NCBI GenBank assembly: GCA_035578175.1
Contig: JAQMRL010000001.1
Location: 50,863,553 to 50,927,552 of the forward strand
Direction of reading: 5' to 3'
Length of the DNA: 64,000 bases
Origin: Catonia carolina
Taxonomy: Eukaryota > Arthropoda > Insecta > Hemiptera > Achilidae
This document shows, one piece after another, positions 53,001 to 57,683 of this stretch. The translations under genes were made by a program, and so were the position numbers. The notes beneath the pieces are model-generated. The model saw only the letters and a program-made list of their open reading frames with translations, was not told the origin of the DNA and searched no databases. How positions within the stretch are numbered: the stretch's first letter is position 1; each line of letters begins with the position of its first letter.

Positions 53001-55673
53001 CAATTTCGGGTCTAGTCCAAAATTTCGTAGCACTTTCAGTAGCGATTCCCGATGTATGCAATCATAGGCCTTCCTGAAGTCAATAAATGTTACAAATAAG
53101 GGCTTTGATCTTTTTTTGCAGAAATCCATAACAAGTTTCAATGTTAAAACCTGATCTGCACAGCTTCGCCAGGATCTAAATCCTCCCTGATATTCTCCAA
53201 GTTCGTGATCCAGTTGTTCCCTGATCCTGTTATATATTACTCTAGAGAAAATTTTGTACGTACAATCAAGCAATGAAATACCTCTGTAATTATCTGGATT
53301 TGTTCTTGGACCTTTTTTATGTAGTGGACATATGATTGCATTTGTCCCGTGGTCTGGCAGTTTTTCAGCGTCCCAAATTTCCCCGAATTTTTTATGTAAT
53401 TTCTTTTGCACGTTCTCGTGCGCGTACTTCCAGATTTCTGTTGTGGTTAGGTCTTCCCCGCAGCTCTTGTTGTTTTTCATTTCCTTAATTGCCTGTTTGA
53501 CTTCCTCGAAAGTTGGTGGGAGTATGTGTTCTGGTTTGGTCTTTATGTCTGTGATTGTGTCTATTTCAAAAAGTTCTTCGGGGTCCTCGCAGTTAAGAAG
53601 TCTGTTGAAAGAATCCGCTAGGATCTCAGCATTGTCCCTGTTGTTGTGGGCCATTTTACCGTTCTTGTCTCTGAGAGTCAGTGTTGTTGCGTCGTATTTT
53701 GCAAGTTGCGTTTTGAAAGTTTTGTAATATTCTCGAACACTCATTTTCTTGTAATTTGTTTCTATTTGTTCAAGTACGTCTTTCTGGTATTCCCTTTTTG
53801 CGTTCCGCAGAATCTTCTGGGTGCATACTTGCTGTTGTTTGAACTCTTGGAGGGATTCCTCGGTGTTTCTGTTGTGAAACTCTTGCCACCTCTTATGCCT
53901 GAGTTCCAGGGCTGCATCACAAACCTCGTTCCACCAAGGGTGTTTCTTTCTTTTGTTGATTGGAGCCGTGACCCTTGCAATGTTTTGAAGTCCTGGGACC
54001 AAATCTTCCCAGTCAACATTCACCTCTCGTGTGAAGGCGTAATATCTATTATTTTTTAAATTCTGGGGATCGTATGTTTTAGTTTGCGGTTTCCTTTCCG
54101 ATTTTTGGCGTCTTGGTGCCGTAAACTTGAATTTAATTTTCAGCATGTAGTGATCCGAACCAGTGTCTCTTCCTCTCATGGATTTTACATTTTGAATTTC
54201 TTTATAGTGGAATTTATCCATGAAAACATGGTCCAACTGAAATTCACCTTTTCTCCAGTCTGGATGTTTCCAGGTCTTCATGGCTTTGGGTTTTTTCTTA
54301 AAATAAGTTGACTTGGAGATCAGCCCATACTTTCTGCAGAGTTCGATCTGCAACTGGCCATTTTTATTTGTCCGCCTGTGGACTGGGTATCTTCCCAGGA
54401 TGTCTTTGTATTGTCTTTCCCGTCCCAACTGTGCATTGAAATCTCCCAGCAGAATTTTGACGTGATTCTTGGGGATCTGGGAGATTGCTTGGTCTAGGTG
54501 GTCCCAGTAGTCCAAGACCTCCTGTTTAAATTCTGCTTTTCTATTCTTGTCGTTTGTGTTTGCATGTGTATTGATCAATGTGTAAATCCTCTTGGCTGTT
54601 TTTATCGTCAGTGTTGCAAGTCTAGGTGTAATCGGCTTAAAGTCCAGGACAGAGTTAATTATTTTAGTATTTACTAGAAATCCTGTGCCCATCTGCGAGC
54701 AATTCTTCATGACCTTTGGTCCAGGAAATCCATTATAAATTCTGTAACCTTGAGATTCGAAGGGAGCCGTGTCTGTGTTTCTCATTTCTTGCAGTGCAAC
54801 AATTAGGATTTTGTTTTTATCTAGTATGTTTGTCAAATTCCTGAGTTTTCCGATTTGCAATAATGAGTTTATGTTGTGCGTCGCGATGAATGTCTTCTTG
54901 TTGAGTTGCAGTTTAAGTTTCGGAAGAGTTTCCAGGCGCTCCGATTCGCCGTTAAAGTTCTCTCGTTGACGACCCGCCGCAACCGAGTGCCGTCTTTCCG
55001 TGCTCGTTGAATGTCGCTTGGCACAGGTGACGGAAGATTTAGCAAAAGAACCTTCCATATGTTGACTGTCGAAGCCAGTTCCAGCTTGGAGACACGAAGT
55101 CTCAAGGATACAACTCTGGTGTGAACCAGCGAGGAATTCTGTTTTAGTTCACTTGAGAATTTGATCCATTACTTCTCAAGCTATCCAGCCGTACCACGTG
55201 GAGGCGCGCAACTTTCCTCCTTTTAGAAGTTAGAAAAGTTTGGATCTCGTAAAAGAAAAGTTGCCAGAATCAATAACGGCCAGTGATTATGTATAAAATA
55301 AAAATAAAATTTTTTACGTCAGTCTCGTTATTTAATAGCCACACCTCGTATTATGGAATATGGGACGTGACCAGGTTTGAAACCCTTATATTGTACACCT
55401 TAGGGAACAGGTAGAAGGTATAACATGTAATGAAACATGGTTTTTTGCTTATGATCTGGAAACGAAGTGCCAATCCATGCACTGGAAGATATGGAGGGTA
55501 TGCCAAGGATCACTCACTGATTTTTATTATATCTTAATCAATATTTAGCATGATTTTATATTTGTATTCATTTTATTTGTAATAGGAAGCTTCGCGAGAG
55601 TTGGAGAGAATTGGTTGAGTACAAAGGAAAACGTTTATGGAGGCCTGAAGACTCTCTTGTAGCTAAAACATAG
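14061..55673 (+). CDS. PDE10A-like: PDE10A-like two-GAF cyclic nucleotide phosphodiesterase, probable pseudoenzyme (15 exons, 787 aa)
   Basis: Exons: 14061..14448, 15929..16024, 16557..16661, 18197..18309, 26851..27027, 29860..29996, 31913..32079, 34064..34197, 35569..35681, 37032..37269, 39775..39930, 45147..45316, 47068..47179, 50593..50762, 55586..55673. All borders are GT-AG and phases agree; total 2364 nt. GAF-A is at about residues 90-245 and GAF-B about 275-435. The PDEase domain is about 475-755. Length, domain order and the C-terminal tail (LRESWRELVEYKGKRLWRPE) fit PDE10A. GAF-B keeps N401-K402, F408, D412-E413, the NKFDE ligand motif. In the catalytic domain H529 and H533 (HNFEHA) are kept, as is H567. 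The next metal-ligand Asp is S568 (THSIDHRG), the late metal-ligand Asp is E677 (ICCELTNKTKP), and the invariant purine-clamp Gln is E729 (PEYELKF). Cyclic-nucleotide hydrolysis is therefore doubtful; ligand sensing or a partner role is inferred. The start is the first ATG of exon 1; an upstream exon cannot be excluded. Confidence 0.87.
15008..15165. repeat. Family T foldback, single diverged arm
   Basis: GTACGTTTCGGTGATACCACC at about 15082 and the flanking sequence resemble the left arm of the foldback at 6078-6423. No second arm was found. It lies in the first intron of the PDE10-like gene. Confidence 0.5.
15350..15560 (-). repeat. LINE family J, 3' end remnant
   Basis: The words GAGACTCCCGGGAGAGTATA and GACATGTCAAGAAGTTATAA at 15368-15408 parallel the 3' UTR of the copy at 12160-12640. 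The stretch TTTCACCAATCAAGTAATTT matches its coding tail. It is a short decayed piece. Confidence 0.45.
18386..18472 (+). repeat. SINE-A copy, 3' truncated
   Basis: The head AAGTGGTCGGTGCAACTGGC and box-B form GGGTTCAATACC are present. The signature tail is missing, cut where the foldback at 18505 begins. Confidence 0.7.
18505..18850. repeat. Foldback MITE with ~140-bp arms
   Basis: The left arm (containing TAATATAAAGCTTCTAGAAA, 18613-18632) and the right arm (containing TTTCTAGAAGCTTTATGATA) are inverted copies. The arms extend out to AATGAGTTTTTAAAAAGAAC on the left and its complement near 18830. The loop is about 50-60 bp and there is no ORF. Confidence 0.75.
19061..19339 (-). pseudogene. 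Helitron helicase C-terminal fragment
   Basis: The last part reads CFSHGQLYVSCSRVSDKNNL then YILAPTGQTKNIVYR and a stop. This matches the end of Helitron helicases (CFSHGQLYVACSRV...APDGKTKNVVY). Upstream, IAFAVSIT corresponds to the LAFAMTINKSQGQS region, but the KSQGQ part is lost, so the frame is damaged. Without the upstream helicase motifs and the Rep domain it cannot be active. Confidence 0.8.
19971..23371 (-). mobile_element. Full-length APE-type LINE (RTE-like) with target duplication
   Basis: TAACAAATAT at 19961-19970 and again at 23372-23381 is a perfect 10-bp target-site duplication. On the minus strand the element begins CGGGGTGTAGGGTTGTGTCG and ends CACCCTGAGAAGAAG, a short GAA-type tail in place of poly(A), as is common in RTE-like elements. 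It has a 5' leader of about 440 bp, one ORF and almost no 3' UTR. Confidence 0.88.
19978..22932 (-). CDS. LINE polyprotein: AP endonuclease + reverse transcriptase, 984 aa, intact
   Basis: Single uninterrupted ORF. The N-terminal third is an exonuclease-endonuclease-phosphatase domain: RIGTWNVKTM near residue 38, LGISEMRW, TMGDFNAKIG, QIDYILVN and SDHVPLVG carry the expected Asn, Glu, Asp and His positions. The reverse transcriptase follows: KGKATGLDRIP, LPKKKGAKKCEDHRTISLMS, CLIDYQKAFDRV (catalytic Asp), GVRQGCILSP and RYADDTLVFAD (catalytic Asp pair). The C-terminus (LWLYRRILRISW, RKPGRRRISWL) fits the craniofacial-development-protein-2-like, RTE-like polymerases common in insects. It nicks target DNA and copies its own RNA in the nucleus. 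Intact frame and perfect target duplication suggest a young, possibly active copy. Clade assignment is by motif only. Confidence 0.9.
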   Translation of the reverse strand: MAMLVTKLASGVSPSIGSPGGTVIGTAVKKIKQKANIRIGTWNVKTMSQAGKIRNAIQEMTRMKLDILGISEMRWPSTGVNIIAEHTVLYSGTSTGVHEQGVGVILTGKMAKCISNFVPISQRVMLVQFRAAPVNINVIQVYAPTADHTDEEVEEFYQSINDIIKKLKKHEILITMGDFNAKIGKGRTSELVGAFGLGGRNDRGDTLELFVETHQLVITNTWFKQPPRRLYTWKSPRDKPDQIIRNQIDYILVNKRFRNGCINVRTYPGADIQSDHVPLVGTFKFRMKKIIPKKEQRWDIRKLNDPVIKEEVKQIINDCVNESHDLNVETEIENLKAVVEEVKQQQLQVDRRKKKSWMTEEILSLMDERRKLKQHPVKYKKMQNIIRKKIREAKEKEERERCEEIEQYQKRYDDFNVHRKVKEATGIFRKKTYGKLVDESGRIIIDKEEKKDTWKQYLEKLFYDARQEVEPEIKDTDGPDILKEEVEAAIQQLKKGKATGLDRIPAEIIQLMDEKRVQWLTTIFNTVYRRGIIPRDWLKSEFITLPKKKGAKKCEDHRTISLMSHLLKLFLKIIHKRMYKICEEQISPNQFGFLNAVGTREALFSVQILFQRCRDVSCDVFACLIDYQKAFDRVRHEKMMAILEEIGIDAKDRKIITNLYWNQTAVLKCGEDHTDEVKILRGVRQGCILSPILFNLYSERIFREALHNIEEGISINGIRLNNLRYADDTLVFADTIQGLQKVMDKLTEVSAIYGLEINPNKTKVMIISKQQIGAHDHIVVNRVRIERVSQCQYLGTCINETWDNSQEIKCRIAKARSVFNNMGSVFKSHNLTLPMKLRLLKCYVFSVLLYGVEAWTLTQATINKLQAFELWLYRRILRISWTQKITNKEVLRRMGKEAELVNTVKARKLQYLGHIMRNEHRYELLQQILQGKIDGKRKPGRRRISWLANLRTWFEKSSLELFRIASDKVRIAMMIANLRTGAAP
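23480..25240. other. Helitron internal sequence without genes
   Basis: No credible reading frame was found. It holds a GC-rich palindromic word (CCAGCGGCGCACGCGCCGCTGG, near 23896-23917) and a short CAGT tandem (about 25196-25212) just inside the Helitron 5' end. Confidence 0.6.
25254..26012. mobile_element. Foldback transposon (family K) with inserted Jockey-type LINE
   Basis: Terminal inverted repeats TTATCAAACATCCTA (25254-25268) and its complement (about 25997-26011). Inside, CAAAATATATATTATTTTCT before the LINE insert and its complement after 25778 form further inverted arms. A near-perfect hairpin with ACCACCAGTAATACAG as its outer stem lies at 25696-25776. Partial copies are at 27459-27706 and 43841-44019. 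No transposase was seen. Confidence 0.75.
25343..25696 (+). mobile_element. 5'-truncated Jockey-type LINE insertion
   Basis: CCACCAGTA at 25334-25342 and 25697-25705 is a 9-bp target duplication. The insert ends in a run of 12 A. The 5' part is an open frame reading RRFNRKYQARLESHENELAI, then NNAEEVRRLKRYHVLDLSER and a stop (about 25482), which is the usual C-terminus of Jockey-type polymerases (LLDNS..VRRLKR). The remainder is the 3' UTR. Confidence 0.78.
27328..27405 (+). repeat. SINE-A tail fragment
   Basis: TTCATCGTCTGCATTAGCAG and CAGTTGGACGTTAAATAAGA are the family-A tail; the head is absent. Confidence 0.7.
27459..27706. repeat. Family K foldback, right end missing
   Basis: Starts TTATCAAACATCCTATGGAG, has paired ACCACCAG/CTGGTGGT arms and AT-rich sequence, and stops abruptly where a family T fragment begins. 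Confidence 0.65.
27706..27890. repeat. Family T foldback, right half
   Basis: GATATTTTGTGTCCTCTGAT and CATGAAACACATGTAAGTAG match the right arm of the element at 6078-6423. The left half is absent; it directly abuts the truncated family K copy. Confidence 0.7.
28374..29327 (-). mobile_element. Tc1/mariner-superfamily transposon, internally deleted
   Basis: Flanked by TA (28372-28373 and 29328-29329). Inverted ends: CAGGGTGATTATATATGAAA on the left and, complemented on the right, CAGGTGATTATAAATGAAAT; the similarity extends about 38 bp. The minus strand carries a broken transposase at 28613..29156. Confidence 0.85.
28613..29156 (-). pseudogene. Tc1/mariner-like transposase, broken
   Basis: It starts MAATQVEKAYCVFDLAK, the usual N-terminus of this insect family. 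It then jumps to the catalytic half, so most of the helix-turn-helix region is deleted. FIFVQDGAPSHWHLQVRNYL holds the second catalytic Asp, and RSPDLMPCDFFLWGYVKDKV the third. A frame change near 28767-28855 separates these two parts. The protein would have bound the element ends and cut DNA; this copy cannot. Both halves are otherwise well conserved. Confidence 0.8.
30460..30990 (+). pseudogene. LINE family J, 3' end remnant
   Basis: Translation near 30555-30720 gives WANSSVNNMDTVSKI, KKAIRCMVSVNHLTSCKLFK and RLNCLYYPCFTF with stops. This matches the QKKAIRII....SCR.LFK.L.ILTL motif of Jockey/CR1-like polymerases. A 3' UTR with GTCATGTCCTGTAC and AAACCTCCTGGA follows. Confidence 0.55.
31113..31139 (+). 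repeat. (ATT)n microsatellite
   Basis: Eight uninterrupted ATT units or nearly so. Confidence 0.9.
31247..31390 (+). repeat. Dispersed repeat G, copy 1
   Basis: ATTTGAGTTACTTCTCTATC to AAAAGTTCTGTTCCATTTC. A second direct copy is at 32761-32889. The pair brackets exon 31913-32079 of the PDE10-like gene. Confidence 0.65.
31452..31849 (+). repeat. Dispersed repeat family C, copy 2
   Basis: Starts TTATTGTTGTTTCGGTCATC and ends near CTGTCTGTTATGGGCAG. It matches copy 1 along its length and ends about 60 bp before the acceptor of exon 31913. Confidence 0.75.
32761..32889 (+). repeat. Dispersed repeat G, copy 2
   Basis: ATTTGAGTTACTTCTCTATT to AAAGTTCTGTTCCATATTTG, a direct repeat of 31247-31390. 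Confidence 0.65.
33283..33583. repeat. MITE with ~50-bp inverted ends
   Basis: The left end contains ACTATAATTGAAGGGGTCG and GTGCTAACCCACAT. The right end contains GTGGGTTAGCAC and GACCCCATCAATTGTCATAC, its complement. About 300 bp, no ORF. Confidence 0.65.
34300..34472 (-). repeat. SINE-D copy 1 (tRNA-derived)
   Basis: Minus-strand head TCCATGACCCAGTGGATAGA resembles box A; the box-B region (GGTCCAGATTTAATTCC) is degenerate. The body contains AAGTCGCA.. words shared with copies at 37835 and 45811. Confidence 0.65.
35860..35960 (+). repeat. Dispersed repeat E, copy 1
   Basis: AAATGGAGATTCTGTTTACC, AAATACAGAGTTATACCAAG and TTACATGG match, with differences, a block at 46160-46265. Class unknown. 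Confidence 0.4.
37593..38164. mobile_element. TTAA-type MITE (piggyBac-like ends) with nested SINE-D
   Basis: TTAA at 37589-37592 and 38165-38168 bounds the element. The ends CCCTTTCAGTGCC and GGCACTGAAAGGG are perfect inverted repeats. Inside the right end are three diverged short repeats built on CGTCC-GG / CCGGA-GTTG-CAC. A SINE-D copy sits at 37835-37995. No transposase is present; piggyBac mobilisation is inferred from TTAA and the CCC ends. Confidence 0.78.
37835..37995 (-). repeat. SINE-D copy 2
   Basis: Minus-strand GCCTCCATGGCTTAGTGACT is the tRNA-like head, and GAGTTCGATTCCCGGC is a good box B. It is nested in the TTAA-type MITE. Confidence 0.8.
38744..39148 (+). repeat. Dispersed repeat family C, copy 3
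   Basis: It follows a (GTT)n run and starts TTTAGGTCAACAGCC. It ends near CCTGCCCGTTTTGGGCA. It forms an inverted pair with copy 4. Confidence 0.8.
39408..39615 (-). repeat. Dispersed repeat family C, copy 4 (inverted)
   Basis: On the minus strand it reads from CAGGGTCTGGCTGTATAGTG to CCAGCCCGTTATGGGCATGG, matching about 205 bp of the 3' half of copy 3. The spacer between the pair is about 260 bp. It ends about 160 bp before the exon at 39775. Confidence 0.8.
40340..41130 (+). pseudogene. LINE RT C-terminal remnant
   Basis: Translation near 40388-40425 reads KIVDKFEYLGEIIMHKLNEK, the KYLGE element that follows the RT palm. Further pieces (CRKNKN.., RTCRN-like) resemble the tail of the LINE families at 41199 and 51850, with many stops. 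It lies in opposite orientation to the neighbouring LINE at 41199. Confidence 0.5.
41199..43841 (-). mobile_element. 5'-truncated, decayed APE-type LINE
   Basis: The 3' end is marked by an A-rich tail on the minus strand (T-runs at 41199-41220). The 5' end stops inside the endonuclease domain near 43841, where foldback family K sequence starts. Coding pieces on the minus strand lie at 43722-42652, 42599-41859 and 41768-41412. It belongs to the same family as the intact LINE at 51850-55281. Confidence 0.82.
41412..43722 (-). pseudogene. LINE polyprotein, broken into three frames
   Basis: Piece 1 (43722..42652): the end of the endonuclease (EFQIDHVAIS, SSDHYLTQIK), a linker, and the start of RT (NNKTSGKSGIIAVIWK, LIHPLHKKK). 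Piece 2 (42599..41859): RT core with EYQGGFRKGRSCPEQ, YITFVDFKKAYDSVDR (catalytic Asp), GLRQGDGLSPILFN, AFADDIALLAE (catalytic Asp pair) and KFKYLGEVI. Piece 3 (41768..41412): tail with RIEKRILRMICGPLK and a long C-terminus. Frame breaks fall near 42600-42652 and 41770-41858. The N-terminal endonuclease is lost through 5' truncation. Inactive. Confidence 0.85.
43841..44019. repeat. Family K foldback, left end missing
   Basis: ATGTGTACAAGATACACAAA, CTGGTGGTTAAAAATATACA and AAAGGATGTTTGATAA match the right part of family K. The left end is cut at the LINE boundary, so the LINE probably inserted into this element or deleted part of it. Confidence 0.65.
44400..45075 (+). pseudogene. LINE family J, 3' end remnant
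   Basis: Frames near 44415-44760 give VCKVLKIQKKQLGVWW, LRNFFCVQFLQCIF, IQRKITFLRIYKYTRKTHKT and FVPYHNTTLFE. These correspond in order to the tail of a Jockey/CR1-like polymerase. The 3' UTR has CATTTTGGAGTCTCCTAAAT (about 45031). Many frame breaks. It ends about 70 bp before exon 45147. Confidence 0.6.
45811..45969 (-). repeat. SINE-D copy 3, best preserved
   Basis: Minus-strand CGCCTCCGTAGCGTAGTGGT is a good box A, and CCCGGGTTCGATTACCGGCA holds box B. It continues into the family body (CAAAGTCGCTAATGACCAAG). It could be mistaken for a tRNA; the acceptor half does not pair. Confidence 0.8.
46160..46265 (+). repeat. Dispersed repeat E, copy 2
   Basis: AAATGGGAATTCTATTAACT, AAATACATAGTTCTACCGAA and TTACATGG parallel the block at 35860-35960. 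Confidence 0.4.
47180..50592. other. Intron 13 of the PDE10-like gene, no recognised element
   Basis: 3.4 kb without a credible exon or a recognised transposon. It is AT-rich; the stretch 48650-49030 is more GC-balanced but matches nothing known to me. Confidence 0.5.
51110..51650 (-). pseudogene. Mariner transposase, partial
   Basis: 51379..51110 encodes WVLHQDNAPAHSALSVKRFL, then HPPYSPDLAPCDFYLFPKVK, with the Asp residues of a D,D34D mariner catalytic triad. The first catalytic Asp region (DETWFFTYDPETKRQSMHW) is read upstream at about 51650-51590 but is separated by an A-run near 51495 and other damage. The N-terminal DNA-binding domain is absent. Confidence 0.8.
51660..51855 (+). pseudogene. 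Second mariner transposase tail, inverted
   Basis: Plus-strand frame KVKSALKGTRFEFVEAVKEK, then ELTEDDFQHCFQQWKIHMEP and ...YIESDNK plus a stop (TAA at 51841-51843). It repeats the C-terminus of the minus-strand copy with a few differences. Confidence 0.8.
51850..55281 (-). mobile_element. Full-length APE-type LINE inserted in mariner
   Basis: AGTGATT at 51843-51849 and at 55282-55288 is a 7-bp target duplication. The minus-strand 3' end is a run of about 14 A. Removing the element rejoins the plus-strand mariner arm (ATAAGTGATT + ATGTATAAAATA), which confirms both borders. The 5' leader is about 220 bp. Confidence 0.9.
51912..55058 (-). CDS. LINE polyprotein: AP endonuclease + reverse transcriptase, 1048 aa, intact
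   Basis: One open frame. A basic N-terminus (about 50 residues) precedes an EEP endonuclease: FIATHNINSL, VALQEMRN, LLGDFNAQLG, EFQLDHVFM and GSDHYMLKIK. A linker leads to RT: NNKSCGEDLTTTEIWK, CPLHKKGPRTNPDNYRGISL, LGEYQGGFRSWRSC, FVTFIDFRKAYDCIHR (catalytic Asp), GLRQGDGLSPLLFN, LGFADDLALLSG (catalytic Asp pair, FADD form) and FKYLGEVLN. The tail includes LERRILRTCIGKR and RISFLGHILRTPENR. It encodes the nicking and copying enzyme of target-primed reverse transcription. The decayed LINE at 41199-43841 is an older relative. The start at 55058 is the first ATG giving this frame; there is no upstream ORF1. Likely young and possibly active. Confidence 0.9.
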   Translation of the reverse strand: MEGSFAKSSVTCAKRHSTSTERRHSVAAGRQRENFNGESERLETLPKLKLQLNKKTFIATHNINSLLQIGKLRNLTNILDKNKILIVALQEMRNTDTAPFESQGYRIYNGFPGPKVMKNCSQMGTGFLVNTKIINSVLDFKPITPRLATLTIKTAKRIYTLINTHANTNDKNRKAEFKQEVLDYWDHLDQAISQIPKNHVKILLGDFNAQLGRERQYKDILGRYPVHRRTNKNGQLQIELCRKYGLISKSTYFKKKPKAMKTWKHPDWRKGEFQLDHVFMDKFHYKEIQNVKSMRGRDTGSDHYMLKIKFKFTAPRRQKSERKPQTKTYDPQNLKNNRYYAFTREVNVDWEDLVPGLQNIARVTAPINKRKKHPWWNEVCDAALELRHKRWQEFHNRNTEESLQEFKQQQVCTQKILRNAKREYQKDVLEQIETNYKKMSVREYYKTFKTQLAKYDATTLTLRDKNGKMAHNNRDNAEILADSFNRLLNCEDPEELFEIDTITDIKTKPEHILPPTFEEVKQAIKEMKNNKSCGEDLTTTEIWKYAHENVQKKLHKKFGEIWDAEKLPDHGTNAIICPLHKKGPRTNPDNYRGISLLDCTYKIFSRVIYNRIREQLDHELGEYQGGFRSWRSCADQVLTLKLVMDFCKKRSKPLFVTFIDFRKAYDCIHRESLLKVLRNFGLDPKLTRIIGLTLTNTKSKIKFRGEFSKDFEIRTGLRQGDGLSPLLFNCALEYIMRLWEKENPARISCGKCKSKVHLGCLGFADDLALLSGSVEELKKQVTSLGRLAGRFGLKISFEKTKIIGNTNMDPRISVGGQVIEVVRNFKYLGEVLNMSCNDREAWAERTKKLMRAQFITHTTYNKKSMSVNTKVRHYKTVIQPAVTYCGETLTKLSQKTKTHRILTLERRILRTCIGKRIYKDNSWRLLPNNEVYKISEPILDTIRKKRISFLGHILRTPENRVLRRLIESVWDFKIGLNWTKEVKEDLERFGLTLEDVRVKSESYRKLKDLALEPETKTRRVQRVTEELRAQRSQRMREYWVKIKAQRSK
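55397..55500 (+). pseudogene. Mariner transposase scrap
   Basis: NETWFFAYDLETKCQSMHWK is the first catalytic region of the mariner transposase on the plus strand. It follows CCTTAGGGAACAGGTAGAAG, the inverted counterpart of the breakpoint sequence at 51650-51665. Confidence 0.7.
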
Positions 55674-55850
55674 GTAACTATAAAACACCAAACACAAAAA
55701 ATCAAAAATATATAATTGTAATTTAAAAAAACTGTTGCACAGTTTTAGATGTCTACAAATTGTACTAAAATTTGTTAGTACCATTAGTTAATTAATGATC
55801 AGAATACTTTAAGAAATATCTGTTCAAAAAAATTATCAAGTATTGGATCT

Positions 55851-55856
55851 AATAAA
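55851..55856 (+). terminator. Candidate poly(A) signal of the PDE10-like gene
   Basis: AATAAA lies 178 bp after the stop codon (TAG, 55671-55673). Other AT-rich words are near, so the cleavage site is not fixed. Confidence 0.45.
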
Positions 55857-55859
55857 AAC

Positions 55860-56985
55860 TGATAGACTAATAATCTAAGATTTTCTTTATTTCTTTTTAC
55901 GAAGAATTATGTTTACAGAAATTTTATTTGTTATGAAAAGAAAATAAGTTATCAAATTAAACTCAAAGACAACAAAACCTTTTTCAACTTTATTTTAACA
56001 TCCTTATTCAACACAAGTTTTCCAATAAAACTGATCAACATGTCACTATATTTTTTATAGAAGTTGCTAAGCTAGCCTTCTAGAAGGTTCTAAACAGTTA
56101 ACAACTAGAAACTTACGAACATTAAACACCATATAAACATTAACATAAATATTAAAGTGTATGGGTGTGGTTATTTAATAAAACATGGCATACGTCATCA
56201 ATTAAAAAAGTCATCAATTAAATTTTGAAGTAAAATTTTGAGTCAAGTAACATTAATCAATTTTATAAAATTGAACTAAAATTATTTGCAGAAGATGCAG
56301 AATTATTGCTTTTTTAAAAACAAAACTCTAGTTATCACAATGAACTTCTCATTAACAACATTGCCTTTCGGTTTCTTTCTACATCTTTTATTTGGATCTT
56401 TACATCTCTGGTTTCTTATATTTTCATAATATTCCTTCATTTTATCGAAATTTTCTTTTTCTTACAAAAGTCCTGTATTTTTTTAATGGTTTTGTTAATC
56501 TTAATCTTCTTTCTTGCCAATATTTTTTCATTTTTCTGATATGAACTTTGTGGTATCTTCTGGAATCTACCATCTCTTTGGTAATTTTCTTAATTCCACA
56601 GAAATTATGAATCCTTATAATTTGCTTCTGAATTTTGTTTTATCAAAATACTCAGTTTCGTTACATCCTAGTTATTTCTTTGTTTGTTGTAGAAAGTATT
56701 GAACATTTTTTTAATAAACATTTTATACTGTACTGCTTTTACGCCGGTCCGTCGTACATGTTTTGCCCGCTGTTGGTGCTGTGACGTGGTTGCCGCTGCC
56801 AATAGAGATAGCGCAGCGGTTACACCTCTCACAGAACAAGTGCCAGTAGCAGGATGTATATGGGGTATCGGCGGATGCGATAGTTGAAGGTGACCAAGTA
56901 GTGTTGACTCCATCACTATCGAAGGTCGATACGGAAGAATTGCCGCTCAACTTTGAGTCTTTTCTTTCTGCTCCTTACACCTCCC
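55860..56985. other. Gene-free stretch downstream of the PDE10-like gene
   Basis: AT-rich sequence without a convincing frame. From about 56730 it turns GC-richer, leading into the tandem repeat at 56990. Confidence 0.5.
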
Positions 56986-56989
56986 TTCC

Positions 56990-57170
56990 CTGCTGCTCGC
57001 TTCACCGGCGGCTGCTCCTCTTTGAGGCAGTGGTAAAAGATGCTCGCTGCATCGGTGACTGCTCCTATTTGATTAGGCAGCGGTACAGATAACCCCGCTT
57101 CGCTTCACCGGCGACTGCTCCTCTTCGGAGGCAGTGGTAAAAGGTGTTTGCTGCGTCGGCGACTGTTAAT
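56990..57170 (+). repeat. GC-rich tandem repeat, ~109-bp period
   Basis: CGCTTCACCGGCGGCTGCTC at about 56998 and CGCTTCACCGGCGACTGCTC at about 57107 start two units. Each contains GAGGCAGTGGTAAAAG and ends CGGTGACTG or CGGCGACTG. A shorter sub-repeat (GACTGCTCCT.., about 57056) lies between. Not coding as far as can be seen. Confidence 0.7.
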
Positions 57171-57683
57171 TGTGATATTATGTATTTATTTGTTTCGGCT
57201 TCAGAAGTTAAATTGACAAGCAAATTATTGATAGAACTGATTTGCCATAATAGAGGCACTGTGTGTCTAAGAAAAGAACGTGGGATGGGAGTAAGTTACA
57301 GTGAAACTATCCATTCAATGATTCAGTAATGCAGAATGGAATGGTGCATGTGCAACTTAGATGCAATGGCATTCCTTACTTTAGGCATACACTGTGTTTT
57401 ATTGTATTAATGTGGCTCAGCTGTAAGTTTAAAATATCAGGCTGTTCTTGTCTAAACTGTCATGTCCTGTTCGAACAACAAAATAATAAAAATGGAAGAC
57501 CCAATCCAGAAATCTTAAACTTGATTAAAAATTCTGAGAAATTCACTAGACATTTTCAGGTTAGGACATACTAAAAATGTGATATTGGTTAGCTGGTAGT
57601 GTCAAACTAAATGGTGTGTTATGGGAACTGTTTACTGATTGGAAAGTTAAATTTATAGTTTTTATAAATTAAAATTTTAGTTC

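Larger units (their letters stand above)
50982..55348. mobile_element. Palindromic mariner derivative split by a LINE
   Basis: The left end TGAGGTGTAGCTATTAAATA (50982) and the right end, complemented, CGAGGTGTGGCTATTAAATA (from 55348, next to TA) are mariner-type inverted ends. From the left, a transposase tail runs on the minus strand (51379..51110, and the ETWFFTYDPETKRQS region near 51610-51650). At about 51660 the orientation flips and a second copy of the tail runs on the plus strand to about 51846. The LINE interrupts this arm at 51850-55281. The element thus has two 3' halves in head-to-head arrangement and no complete transposase. Confidence 0.75.
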
